64,000 nt of DNA, from contig NZ_KK211190.1 of assembly GCF_000620865.1 (NCBI RefSeq), positions 1,563,971-1,627,970 of the forward strand, read 5' to 3'. Both the position numbers and the translations under genes were made by a program. Below the pieces are notes generated by a model. The model was given only the letters and a program-made list of their open reading frames with translations. It was not told the origin of the DNA and searched no databases. The DNA comes from Exiguobacterium sibiricum 7-3 (GTDB taxonomy: Bacteria > Bacillota > Bacilli > Exiguobacteriales > Exiguobacteriaceae). Shown here piece by piece: positions 9,124 to 16,985 of this stretch; positions within the stretch are counted from its first letter, which is position 1, and the number at the start of each line of letters is the position of its first letter.

Positions 9124-9363
9124 CTAAAATGCGTTCTGCTTCTTGAAGAAGCGGTCAAACGCATCGGCAAGGTGTTTGACGCTGATCTGAACAGATGTAC
9201 TATCCACTTCCTTCAACCAGTCGAACTCCTGCTTCAACAAAGGAATTTCTTTGGAACAAGAACCGAAAGACAGCCCTTTTCCAGTGGTCTTGTGCATTTC
9301 ATCCCACTTCGCCAGGAAGTGGTTGAAGATGAATCGCCTAATTTTGATAAAATCATTTTTCAT
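9124..9363 (-). pseudogene. tnpB: tnpB N-terminal fragment (IS200/IS605 family)
   Basis: 79 codons resembling the start of TnpB after its first two dozen residues: 'RRFIFNHFLAKW', 'GKGLSFGSCSKEIPLLKQEF', 'WLKEVDS', 'ADAFDRFFKKQ'. In intact proteins this segment is followed by about 300 residues with the RuvC nuclease and zinc finger. Here a stop codon and the element's right end follow at once, so an internal deletion removed the catalytic part. No TnpA is near. Not expected to be functional as a nuclease. Confidence 0.8.
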
Positions 9364-9382
9364 GACTCTAATTAAAAGAACT

Positions 9383-9606
9383 TATTTAATAACAGAGGAA
9401 TGATTTCTCCACATGTTAACTGGACTACTGACAATTCGTTTACTCCATCTTTCAAAAGATGTCGCTTCTCGTTCGTCCGGAGAAAAAAATCACATTCATG
9501 TCCTCAATGATATTATGTAGATTTTCATAATCGTATCGTTCTTCAAAGGACTTGATCTATACTTGAAAATAGATCGGCAAAAGTTAATTACTTCGTTATC
9601 AAAGTC
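9383..9606 (-). pseudogene. decayed coding remnant in three frames
   Basis: On the minus strand, protein-like stretches follow one another in changing frames: 'DNEVINFCRSIFKYR', then 'SFEERYDYENLHNIIEDMN', then 'SPDEREATSFERWSKRIV' ending with a stop near 9383. One shift coincides with a run of seven T. The joined reading looks like about 75 residues of a real protein, but I do not recognise it. Otherwise this stretch holds nothing I can name. Confidence 0.35.
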
Positions 9607-9946
9607 GACTCCACAGCTGAGTGAGTTGTTGCTGTACGGTCCAAAACATCCACCAACACGCTCCAGCGCACACTATGCTAAGTAAAAGTGATCCACCTCG
9701 ACTCAAAAGTAGATACAATACCAACAACAGAAGAAACGTCGCCGGTAAGCCGTACAGGACACTTTTGACAAACGCCGTCACTTCCATTTTTGATTGGCCT
9801 TGCCGGACGAGCCAAATGAGACTGATCAGACTGACGAGCGGCAGGGCCGCAATCACCCCGCCGTACGTCGGGGAACGTCGGGCCAATTCCGTGACAAAAC
9901 CGATGATGACGGCACTGGTAAAGATTTTAATCAGAAAAGCAGTCAT
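9599..9946 (-). CDS. DUF3147 family membrane protein
   Basis: 115 residues with four hydrophobic helices. The N-terminal pattern 'ELARRSPTYGGVIAALPLVSLISLIWL' is typical of DUF3147 proteins, small inner-membrane proteins of unknown role. The start overlaps the end of the MarR gene by 20 bases, so both are one transcript. This may be a membrane component controlled by that regulator. Confidence 0.8.
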   Translation of the reverse strand: MTAFLIKIFTSAVIIGFVTELARRSPTYGGVIAALPLVSLISLIWLVRQGQSKMEVTAFVKSVLYGLPATFLLLLVLYLLLSRGGSLLLSIVCAGACWWMFWTVQQQLTQLWSRL

Positions 9947-10346
9947 CGGTCGCCTCCCGAAACAGCTGAAATGCCGTTTGAATCATGTGTTGTTCTGCAG
10001 GAGATAATTGGTTTAAAACATGCTCGACACGTTTTGCGTCGAGTTCGGTATGCGTTTTGACGGCTGTCCGTCCTTCACGCGTCAAACTGACTTGAACGAC
10101 ACGCTGGTCGACAGATGACCGTTGTTTGACGACATACCCAAGCCCTTCTAACTTTTTCACATGCTCCGACGCGGTATTCGGAGACAAATTAAACCGGGCT
10201 GCAATCTCCTTCACTGTAATGGCGCCTGTCATTTGAATCGTTTGCAAGATCCGGACACTTTGATGCGACAGATTTGCCGTCCATTTCGGATGCAGATGAT
10301 AGTACAACCGGGCAAAGTCTTCATGAATCGCTGACATCTCGTTCAC
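9927..10346 (-). CDS. MarR family transcriptional regulator
   Basis: 139 residues with the winged-helix core: 'QTIQMTGAITVKEIAARFNLSPNTASEHVKKLEGLGYV' followed by the wing 'RSSVDQRVVQVSLTREGR'. Such dimers repress transcription and are released by small ligands. It is first in an operon with the DUF3147 gene and divergent from the lipoprotein at 10423. A palindrome lies in the shared intergenic space. The C-terminus ends 'EATDDCFSD', with one Cys that could sense oxidants, though this is only a possibility. Confidence 0.92.
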   Translation of the reverse strand: MNEMSAIHEDFARLYYHLHPKWTANLSHQSVRILQTIQMTGAITVKEIAARFNLSPNTASEHVKKLEGLGYVVKQRSSVDQRVVQVSLTREGRTAVKTHTELDAKRVEHVLNQLSPAEQHMIQTAFQLFREATDDCFSD

Positions 10347-10375
10347 TCCCTTTTATATCGTTACATCCGATTATA

Positions 10376-10388
10376 TCGTAAATTACGA
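10376..10388. promoter_or_regulatory. candidate MarR operator
   Basis: TCGTAAATTACGA, two 6-base arms around one base, placed 30 bases upstream of the marR start and 35 upstream of the divergent lipoprotein gene. Position and symmetry suit autoregulation; binding is inferred. Confidence 0.5.
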
Positions 10389-10422
10389 CATAAATAAACA
10401 GTCAGGAAAGCGAGGACAGACC

Positions 10423-10791
10423 ATGAAAAAACGAATCACACTGTTCGTCATGAGCAGTCTATTCTTTACAGCAGGATGTACGACTGACACAACGACTTCG
10501 ACGACAGATTCAATTGCGACGGAAGCCCGTCAAGATCCGGCGGCTGATTTAATCCGGGCAGACGACCGGGTGTATCGGCTCGACGGAAAAGATGCGACAA
10601 TCAAAAAAAAGAACGTGATTTCCTTTTCGACTGTCACGAAACAACTTACCGCCAAACAACCGTTGACGGACCAATCGGCGACAGACTGGCAATCCGGAAC
10701 GAAGTTATACCGGAGTGAAGACGCGACCGGTGTGCTGTTTGTTTTCAAAGGAACGACCGCTTACCGGTATACGGCCATTCCGGAAGGCTGA
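10423..10791 (+). CDS. putative lipoprotein, unknown
   Basis: 122 residues with a signal peptide and lipobox 'FTAGC' (Cys about residue 19). A Thr/Ser-rich linker and a small domain follow ('ADDRVYRLDGKDATIKKKNVISFSTVTKQL', 'GVLFVFKGTTAYRYTAIPEG'). Expected to be anchored on the outer face of the membrane. Starts after AGCGAGGA. Family not recognised. Divergent from the MarR gene and possibly under the same operator. Confidence 0.75.
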   Translation: MKKRITLFVMSSLFFTAGCTTDTTTSTTDSIATEARQDPAADLIRADDRVYRLDGKDATIKKKNVISFSTVTKQLTAKQPLTDQSATDWQSGTKLYRSEDATGVLFVFKGTTAYRYTAIPEG

Positions 10792-10923
10792 TGGGTGCGA
10801 AATCCTTCTCTGTTCGAGACGACCGTCCCATTGAACCTTACGATTTTGTTAGTTAAATCTCTTTGAGGTAGATGGTACACTAATCCCATTACGTTCCAAC
10901 GATCCACTAAGGGAGACTTCTTG

Positions 10924-11571
10924 ATGAAAGAAACCACGCACACATCCACTTCCACCTTGACGACGGATGAAAAAATCATTCGCTTGATCCAAGGTCTTCA
11001 CCAGTTACATACAACACCGATGAAAGCAGCACATTACCAAAAATTAGCACATTACCTGCCCTATCCCTCTTTACAGGAAATTGAACAACGGTTTGGCTCT
11101 TGGACCAAACTATTGGAACAAGCGGGCATCGTCAAACCGTTCGAGTTGTCCACCGAGGACCATTTGATGCTGAATCGGGCAAAACCCGGTACGTCCAGCC
11201 AAAAACGCTGGAGTGTGGATGAAAGTATCGCTTTTTATATCAAGACGCGTGGCTCACGCGTGACCATCCGCTCTTACTCGGAGTTACGGGAAACACATAC
11301 GCAGATGGTGAGCGCAAACACCATCATCCGGCATTATGGGACATGGAAACAGGCACTGGCACATTTCCGGTTGTCGTCAAACGGTTTTTATTCCGACGCA
11401 GATTGCCTGAACGCGTTGCGCCAGGCATACGAAGAGCTCGGTCCTGACTTAACGAGCCAAGAGTATGTCCGGTTTGCGCGTAAGCACCAGGCCCCTTCCT
11501 TGACCTTATTAATCGAACGGTTCACGAGTTGGCGGGAAGCTTTACGGATTCTCGAAGAGACACTCGACTAA
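10924..11571 (+). CDS. homing-endonuclease-associated repeat protein
   Basis: 215 residues from ATG 10924, eight bases after GGGAG (a TTG codon precedes it directly). Three related ~55-residue helical repeats, each ending in a 'fGsWxxaL' motif: 'QRFGSWTKLLEQAGI', 'RHYGTWKQALAHF', 'ERFTSWREALRIL'. This is the pattern of the HNH/homing-endonuclease-associated repeat, a small DNA-binding unit. No HNH or LAGLIDADG nuclease motif is visible, so this is probably a stand-alone DNA-binding protein. It lies alone between terminators. Confidence 0.8.
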   Translation: MKETTHTSTSTLTTDEKIIRLIQGLHQLHTTPMKAAHYQKLAHYLPYPSLQEIEQRFGSWTKLLEQAGIVKPFELSTEDHLMLNRAKPGTSSQKRWSVDESIAFYIKTRGSRVTIRSYSELRETHTQMVSANTIIRHYGTWKQALAHFRLSSNGFYSDADCLNALRQAYEELGPDLTSQEYVRFARKHQAPSLTLLIERFTSWREALRILEETLD

Positions 11572-11614
11572 AAAACGGTTGATCCTCGCATGATTCGGAG
11601 GATCAACCGTTTTT
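11572..11614. terminator. bidirectional terminator
   Basis: Perfect 16-bp arms, 11572-11587 and 11598-11613, with A- and T-runs at both sides, between convergent genes ending at 11571 and 11614. Confidence 0.88.
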
Positions 11615-12051
11615 CATTTTTTAAGTTCACCTGGATTTGATTTGAAAATCTCATGATCCTGTCCTTCTTTGCAGCCGGTCAGGGTAAAGGTGTTCCCTCC
11701 CTCAGTTGTTTGTTGCTCAAGGTTTTGACAGATTTCCTTGTTCCGGTCGTCTGCCTGCGAACCATATTCATCACGCGACGAATCGAGGGAATAGGTAAAC
11801 CGTTTCCCGTCATACGTGACATCTTCAAGGATTGCATCCCCTTCCGTCGTATACCCCGTAATCCGGATTGTATCCTGTTTCTGTTGCCCGACTCGCGTTA
11901 AAAACGTCTCGAACCGGTCAAGATTATGCCGTTCCGGCGTCGTGACGATGTCACCGTTTTTACTGGCTTCTTTTAACGGGTAATCGTTGCTTGCACAACC
12001 GGCAAGCATCAGAATTCCAACTCCAAACAACAGATGGATTCGTTTTCTCAT
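11614..12051 (-). CDS. DUF4362-like lipoprotein
   Basis: 145 residues from ATG 12051-12049, preceded by AAGGGG. The open frame runs further upstream but lies there in the chemoreceptor gene. Lipobox 'MLAGC' (Cys about residue 19). The mature domain has 'DIVTTPERHNLDRFETFLTRV', 'IRITGYTTEGDAI', 'KRFTYSLDSSRDEYG' and two Cys ('ICQNLEQ', 'LTGC'), the pattern of DUF4362 secreted proteins. Role unknown. Sits 13 bases downstream of the chemoreceptor stop, so co-transcription is likely. Confidence 0.82.
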   Translation of the reverse strand: MRKRIHLLFGVGILMLAGCASNDYPLKEASKNGDIVTTPERHNLDRFETFLTRVGQQKQDTIRITGYTTEGDAILEDVTYDGKRFTYSLDSSRDEYGSQADDRNKEICQNLEQQTTEGGNTFTLTGCKEGQDHEIFKSNPGELKK

Positions 12052-12064
12052 CCCTATTCCCCTT

Positions 12065-13357
12065 TCAGAGTGTCGTCGCGACGGTCTGTAAATCGTCAGC
12101 CGTCTCCGCAATCGATTCCGCGATATGGCGCATACCTTCAATCGTTCCGGCGACCTGTTCCGTATCCTGCGACAATGTAATAATCTGTTTCGAGACATCG
12201 ACCGTTTGGCGGGAAATCGTCGTAAAGGCGTTGACGACACGGGTCAGTTCTTCCGTCGTTTGCACGACCGACTGCTCGGTCCCGCTCATCCGCTCCGAGA
12301 CTTGTCCCATTTTCGAAGTGATTTCCTGGGCGATGCTTGATGCTTCTGACGCGGACCGTTTACTTTCTTCCGCCAGTTTCCGGATTTCCTGGGCGACGAC
12401 GGTAAAGCCGCGTCCCATCTCGCCGGCTCGTGCCGCTTCGATCGAAGCGTTGAGACTCAACAGGTTCGTCTGATCGGAAATCGCCGTCACCATCCCGGCA
12501 ATCCGTTCGATTTCGCGTGACAAAAAGGCGAGCTGTGTCATCTGTTCCGTCGTCAGCGTCATCTCTTCTACAACTTGTTCAAACCGTTTCGTTTCCGCCT
12601 CGACCAATTCGACACCGTCTGCCGCTTCTTTGGCTGCCTGGGTCAATTGTGTCGCAATCGCCCCTGTCGTCACGGACACCTGTTGGGCATGCCGCTCCAT
12701 TTCCTGAAAACTGGCAGACGATTGTTGACTCATCGCGGCCAGTTCCTCTGTCGACTTTTGAACGGTCTGTCCGACACGCTGTTTCGCATCCGTCACCGTC
12801 TGCCGCTCGGCTTCGACCATCTCCTCATACATCGTCAAAACGATCTGTTGTTCGAGATTAAACAGTTTCCCGGCAGAGCGGACAATCCGGACCTGTTCCG
12901 ACTCGGGTAACGTACTGTCCTCGATTTGCCGGCTCAAGACGTTTAATACCTTTTGGAAGGCGGCGATGTACCACTTATTTTGCAGGCCGATCCGGACATG
13001 CCGATCGGCGATCCGTTTTCGGACGTTGATGTAGTCCGGTGTGACCTGTCCGTCAAACATCTGGAGGATATGCTTGGCGAGCGTTCCTTTTAACCGTTCG
13101 AGTGTCGAGTGCCGTTCAATCAGTTGTTTCAGCTCCGGCACCCGGACCAACTCCGCATAAAACGCATCGACCATCTGCGGCATCCACTCCGCGACATCGT
13201 GACGGATCAAACGGATGATTTGTAAATCCTCGACCGTCAAATCAATCAGCTGGAGTTGTTGCGCAAATGCTGCCCCCGCTTCTAAGCGAACATGTTCCTG
13301 TTCTTGTTGCATCCGTTCTGAAAACGTAATCTCTTGTTGTTTCGACCACCATTTCAC
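12065..13357 (-). CDS. hemAT: globin-coupled chemoreceptor, HemAT-like
   Basis: 430 residues, the usual HemAT length, with no membrane helix. Residues about 20-175 form a sensor globin; His120 in '[11 protein letters not shown]' fits the proximal haem ligand and Tyr67 in 'DAFYAEL' fits the distal tyrosine of Bacillus HemAT. The rest is a cytoplasmic methyl-accepting signalling coiled coil with the hairpin tip '[18 protein letters not shown]' (about 296-313), which contacts CheA/CheW. Expected role: sense oxygen and steer swimming. No che genes are in view. Confidence 0.95.
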   Translation of the reverse strand: MKWWSKQQEITFSERMQQEQEHVRLEAGAAFAQQLQLIDLTVEDLQIIRLIRHDVAEWMPQMVDAFYAELVRVPELKQLIERHSTLERLKGTLAKHILQMFDGQVTPDYINVRKRIADRHVRIGLQNKWYIAAFQKVLNVLSRQIEDSTLPESEQVRIVRSAGKLFNLEQQIVLTMYEEMVEAERQTVTDAKQRVGQTVQKSTEELAAMSQQSSASFQEMERHAQQVSVTTGAIATQLTQAAKEAADGVELVEAETKRFEQVVEEMTLTTEQMTQLAFLSREIERIAGMVTAISDQTNLLSLNASIEAARAGEMGRGFTVVAQEIRKLAEESKRSASEASSIAQEITSKMGQVSERMSGTEQSVVQTTEELTRVVNAFTTISRQTVDVSKQIITLSQDTEQVAGTIEGMRHIAESIAETADDLQTVATTL

Positions 13358-13490
13358 ACTATCGATCCCCTTTTTCAGTCATCTCATCTTGTATAACGGC
13401 TTCATACTGCCAAAGATGAAGCATTTTCCTTTGAATTCCCAAAATGAATGACACTTTTCCCAAAAGAGTGACAGTTCTGAATGACTGTTC

Positions 13491-13518
13491 GAAAAAAACA
13501 ACCCGTCCGTGACGGATT
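13491..13518 (-). terminator. terminator after SRPBCC gene
   Basis: On the minus strand arms 13518-13511 and 13507-13500 pair around a three-base loop and are followed by a run of seven T (13498-13492). Confidence 0.7.
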
Positions 13519-13528
13519 GTCAGATCTT

Positions 13529-14047
13529 TTAGGATACAGTTCGTTGCGCAAGCCATTGATCGAGACGATGCAATTGTGAGGTGAATCCTTCTTTCATTCC
13601 CATCTCAAGGACTTGTTTTACCGCTTCCTCGGTCTTAAAGTCCGACCGGAACACTACCCGGGTCCGGTCACCGACGGCTTCGAACGTCGTCACGTTTTCA
13701 CTGCCCGGCAATTCTTCGGAAATTGTTCCGGAAGCATCCGAAAAATAATCGGCGTGGGCGTAACTTTGCGGAGCATCAATTTGTCGGAAGATCGCTTTTC
13801 CCCACGACTCCATTCCGTAGAATTCCCCTTGCGCGGGATCCTTGCAGCGCATACAGTAATGCCAAATGCCGCCTTCGACGAAATCAAAGGTCGTGATTTC
13901 CGTTTGCCAGCCTTCCGGTCCCCACCAGGCTTCGAGATGCTCTTTTTCCGTAAATGCGGCAAATACCAGCTCACGAGGAGCGTCGAACGTCCATTCCATT
14001 TGAAGAACGGAACCTTCGACTTTCGTTTTTAGTTTTTCTTGCATCAT
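13529..14047 (-). CDS. SRPBCC / AHSA1-like protein
   Basis: 172 residues, starting at the first of two ATG codons, seven bases after AAGGAG. It opens with 'WTFDAPRELVFAAFTEKEHLEAWWGPEGW', the hallmark of AHSA1-type START-like domains that bind hydrophobic ligands in a helix-grip pocket. The C-terminal helix 'KQVLEMGMKEGFTSQLHRLDQWL' closes the pocket. Paired with an ArsR-type regulator immediately upstream, an arrangement common for this family; ligand unknown. Confidence 0.9.
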   Translation of the reverse strand: MMQEKLKTKVEGSVLQMEWTFDAPRELVFAAFTEKEHLEAWWGPEGWQTEITTFDFVEGGIWHYCMRCKDPAQGEFYGMESWGKAIFRQIDAPQSYAHADYFSDASGTISEELPGSENVTTFEAVGDRTRVVFRSDFKTEEAVKQVLEMGMKEGFTSQLHRLDQWLAQRTVS

Positions 14048-14050
14048 CGT

Positions 14051-14389
14051 TCACTCCTTTGGGTTGACTGTGTCCTGTATCTGTTCCAAATATCCTTCAA
14101 GTCGTGTCATCCGGCTGACCATCTGCTGTTCAAACGATTGGCTCCACGCAGTGAGACCTTGGAACGGCTCCGTTCGCAAATGATAAATCCGGCGGTTCGC
14201 GGCCGGTTCGATGCGGACGAGATCCGCTTCGAGCAGAACTTTCAGGTGTTTCGATGTTTGCGGTTGGTTAAGACGTAACTGTACGGCAATTTCACCGACC
14301 GGTAACGGACCCGTCTTCAACAGTTCGACGATTTTCAAGCGATTGGTATCGGATAAAGCAAATAACGTACGTGCAAGCCCATCTGACAT
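14051..14389 (-). CDS. ArsR/SmtB family transcriptional regulator
   Basis: 112 residues from ATG 14389-14387, preceded by AGAGGTGG at good spacing; a GTG three codons upstream overlaps that site and is less likely. Winged helix visible in 'ALSDTNRLKIVELLKTGPLPVGEIAVQLRLNQPQTSKHLKVLLEADLV'. No Cys metal sites, so probably a non-metal ArsR of the type that controls SRPBCC genes. Its stop lies three bases before the SRPBCC start, so they form an operon. Confidence 0.9.
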   Translation of the reverse strand: MSDGLARTLFALSDTNRLKIVELLKTGPLPVGEIAVQLRLNQPQTSKHLKVLLEADLVRIEPAANRRIYHLRTEPFQGLTAWSQSFEQQMVSRMTRLEGYLEQIQDTVNPKE

Positions 14390-14531
14390 GATTTCCACCT
14401 CTTCTGTTTATATATACCCCAAAAGGAATATTCCAAACAAAGAATATATAAAATTGAGCGAAATAGTTGTCAGACGAAACAAACGTACAGTATCGTCAAA
14501 GCACACGCATGTAAAGAGAGAGTGAAGTCTG

Positions 14532-15398
14532 ATGAAAACCGAATGGCTCGAAGCCTTTCACGTCACGGCGGAAACATCCAGCCTGACGAAAGCAAGCGAA
14601 CTGTTGCATATGACGCAACCGGCGCTCAGCAAACAAATCAAAAATCTCGAACAGGCGGTCGGCGCTCCCCTGTTCACCCGGACGACGAGCGGAGTCTCCC
14701 TGACGCCGGCAGGAGAAATCGTCTTCAAAGACGGACAAAAAATTCTCGAACAGCTCGATGACATGCAACGAAAAATTGATCAGTTGCAGGGACAGACGTC
14801 GTTCACACTCGGTTCATGGCCGAGTGTCGCCATGTCTTATTTGCCGCAACACTTCGCCAACCATCCAACAGTGGATGGACCGGAACTGAAGATCAAGACG
14901 GCACACACATATATCGAACTAATGGCCGGTCTTGAGCAGCATCAGTACGATGCCGTATTGCTCGACGATCGGCAAATCGAGCATCCGTATCCGTCGACAC
15001 ACCTGTATACGGAACCGTTTTTACTCTACTTCCATGAAGCCGACGAACGGTTCGAAGGCTGTGTCGATGTCCGGTTCGATCAAATCGAATCCTCGTCGTT
15101 CCTGTCCTTGCCGATCGATTGTGACTCGACGAATATCCTGAAAGCCGCGTTTGCGGAACGCGGGGCGACCTATACTGTCGCTTCGGAAATGGAATTTGGT
15201 TCAAGCGTCCTTGGCTTCATCCGGGCAAAACTCGGGATCGCGATTTTACCGGCGATTTTCCAGGATGGTCTTCCTCCGGAAATCCGGACCCTGCCGATCA
15301 CCGGCTTTGACGTCACACGCGAATTATCTCTCGTAACACGGGACGCGGAACACCATCAGACGTTACTCCGTTTGATTGGTCATCCGCGTAGCCGTTGA
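14532..15398 (+). CDS. LysR family transcriptional regulator
   Basis: 288 residues. N-terminal helix-turn-helix 'ETSSLTKASELLHMTQPALSKQIKNLE' (about 14-40), then a periplasmic-binding-protein-like effector domain from about residue 90. Family members activate or repress a neighbouring gene with a co-inducer. The adjacent genes give no clear target. Its last 19 bases overlap the 3' end of the convergent gene at 15380. Confidence 0.92.
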   Translation: MKTEWLEAFHVTAETSSLTKASELLHMTQPALSKQIKNLEQAVGAPLFTRTTSGVSLTPAGEIVFKDGQKILEQLDDMQRKIDQLQGQTSFTLGSWPSVAMSYLPQHFANHPTVDGPELKIKTAHTYIELMAGLEQHQYDAVLLDDRQIEHPYPSTHLYTEPFLLYFHEADERFEGCVDVRFDQIESSSFLSLPIDCDSTNILKAAFAERGATYTVASEMEFGSSVLGFIRAKLGIAILPAIFQDGLPPEIRTLPITGFDVTRELSLVTRDAEHHQTLLRLIGHPRSR

Positions 15399-16012
15399 TT
15401 CAGTCGGTTCCGCAGAGCGTCGATTTCGGAACGGTCGAGCGTCTGATCTTCGATTTCCCCGTAACGGACCACATGATAAAGTAGCGGATTAATCGGCAAC
15501 TCGATCCGGTCGAGCCAATCCTGGACCGTTTCTTCCGGCCGGCGTTTTGATCCGTCCGGTAGCTGCCGGTCAAAAGAAGCAATCAATTGACGGACTTCGG
15601 AAACGGAGTCCGTTTGTTGTCGTTGTCGCTCCGGACGCCAGTCAAGCGGTGCTATCTTCGGACGTAAGATTTGCGGATCCCCCTCTTCCGTCGGCTCAAG
15701 CAACTGTTTACGCCGGCGGTATCCGAGTAACCGGCGGAACACAAAAACAGATAAGAAGGCTGTGACCAGTGCTCCGACCGGCAGCAGAATATCCGGCAAG
15801 AACAAGGAGGTACCTTTGATCATTGGACCTTTCGGGAACGGTTTTGCTCCAAATTTCGGCCCCTTCATTGCTTTGCGCGGCTTAATTTTGTAATGGAATG
15901 TGTAATCCGCCGGTTTATAGATATATGTCTTATAAACATAACGTTCAAACGCGACGAGCGATGCGGCCATTACCAAAACGGATAGAATCATCAGTCCGAG
16001 CTTCCGTTGCAT
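15380..16012 (-). CDS. membrane protein with DUF4129-like cytoplasmic tail
   Basis: 210 residues from ATG 16012-16010 after AAGGAGG; the frame reaches 11 codons further without a binding site. Two hydrophobic helices (about 5-25 and 75-95) flank an extracytoplasmic loop rich in Lys, Pro and Gly. The C-terminal part ('RQLIASFDRQLPDGSKRRPEETVQDWLDRIELP') resembles the DUF4129 tail of transglutaminase-like membrane proteins, but no transglutaminase domain is present. Function unknown. Confidence 0.72.
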   Translation of the reverse strand: MQRKLGLMILSVLVMAASLVAFERYVYKTYIYKPADYTFHYKIKPRKAMKGPKFGAKPFPKGPMIKGTSLFLPDILLPVGALVTAFLSVFVFRRLLGYRRRKQLLEPTEEGDPQILRPKIAPLDWRPERQRQQTDSVSEVRQLIASFDRQLPDGSKRRPEETVQDWLDRIELPINPLLYHVVRYGEIEDQTLDRSEIDALRNRLNQRLRG

Positions 16013-16133
16013 AATACGCCTCCTTTTTTTACCAAATAATAACATATAGCGGCTAGTTCTTCAGCATTTTTCTTTCTTTTCAGTCAATTTGAGCGTACAG
16101 TAAAATTACACTGTCAGAATAGGATGTGATCAT

Positions 16134-16901
16134 ATGTACTTACCTTCGTTTCAACTGAATCAGAAAACCGTTCTTGTGACCGGTGCCGGTCGCGGCATCG
16201 GCCGTGCCCTGGCGATCGGAATGGCGGAAGCTGGCGCGGATGTCTTACTGGTCGCCCGCACGGAATCCGATTTACAGGAAACCGCAAAACAGATTGAACA
16301 ACTTGGACGGCGCGCCTTTGTCTTAACATGCGACGTGACGGACCGGACGCAGGTCCAGGCGACGGTCGACCGTGCCTATACATATGTTGACCGGATTGAT
16401 GTCCTTGTCAACAATGCCGGAATGAACATCCGCTCGAAAGCACTGGATGTCACCGAGGACGAGTGGGAAACAATCCAGCAGACGAACTTAAAGTCTGCCT
16501 TCCTATTCTCACAGGAAATCGGACGCCGGATGCAGGACACCGGCGGCAGTATCCTCAACATCGCTTCGGTTGCGGGACACGTCGCCTTACGAACCGGTGT
16601 CGTCTATGCGACGACGAAAGCCGCCTTGATTCAGATGACAAAAGTCTTAGCGCTTGAATGGGGTCCGAAAAATATCCGCGTCAATGCGATCGGACCGTGG
16701 TATTTCAAGACACCGCTGACGGAACCGTTGCTCGCCGATCCCGCTTATTTGCAGGACATCGTTGACGTGACACCGCTCGGCCGGGTCGGTGAACTGACGG
16801 AACTCGTTGGACCAGCTGTGTTCCTTGCGTCGGACGCCGGAACGTACGTCACCGGACAGACGCTGTTCGTTGACGGCGGGATGACGATTAAAGGATTTTA
16901 A
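16134..16901 (+). CDS. SDR family oxidoreductase
   Basis: 255-residue classical short-chain dehydrogenase. Cofactor motif 'TGAGRGIG' (about 17-24), 'NNAG' (about 90-93), catalytic Ser in 'NIASVAG', Tyr-xxx-Lys in 'YATTK' (about 158-162) and C-terminal 'VTGQTLFVDGGMTIKGF'. This is the glucose-1-dehydrogenase/FabG/gluconate-5-dehydrogenase style. Reduces a carbonyl or oxidises an alcohol with NAD(P); substrate undetermined. Followed by its own terminator. Confidence 0.92.
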   Translation: MYLPSFQLNQKTVLVTGAGRGIGRALAIGMAEAGADVLLVARTESDLQETAKQIEQLGRRAFVLTCDVTDRTQVQATVDRAYTYVDRIDVLVNNAGMNIRSKALDVTEDEWETIQQTNLKSAFLFSQEIGRRMQDTGGSILNIASVAGHVALRTGVVYATTKAALIQMTKVLALEWGPKNIRVNAIGPWYFKTPLTEPLLADPAYLQDIVDVTPLGRVGELTELVGPAVFLASDAGTYVTGQTLFVDGGMTIKGF

Positions 16902-16910
16902 CGTGAGACG

Positions 16911-16945
16911 AAAAGGACTTCCGATTTTAATCGAAAGTCCCTTTT
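16911..16945 (+). terminator. terminator after SDR gene
   Basis: Arms 16911-16926 and 16929-16944 with minor mismatches, ending in CTTTTT, 10 bases after the stop. Confidence 0.7.
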
Positions 16946-16985
16946 TCTGTCGTGTCCTATTTTTAAAGTGAGGTGGGAAAACCAG

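Noticed and set aside
9115-9375. Plus-strand frame of 86 codons over the TnpB relic
   Set aside because: It is the complement of the better supported TnpB fragment and has no ribosome binding site.
12065-12473. Plus-strand and other-frame ORFs inside the chemoreceptor gene
   Set aside because: Low-complexity Ser/Thr-rich shadow translations of a strongly conserved HemAT-like gene.
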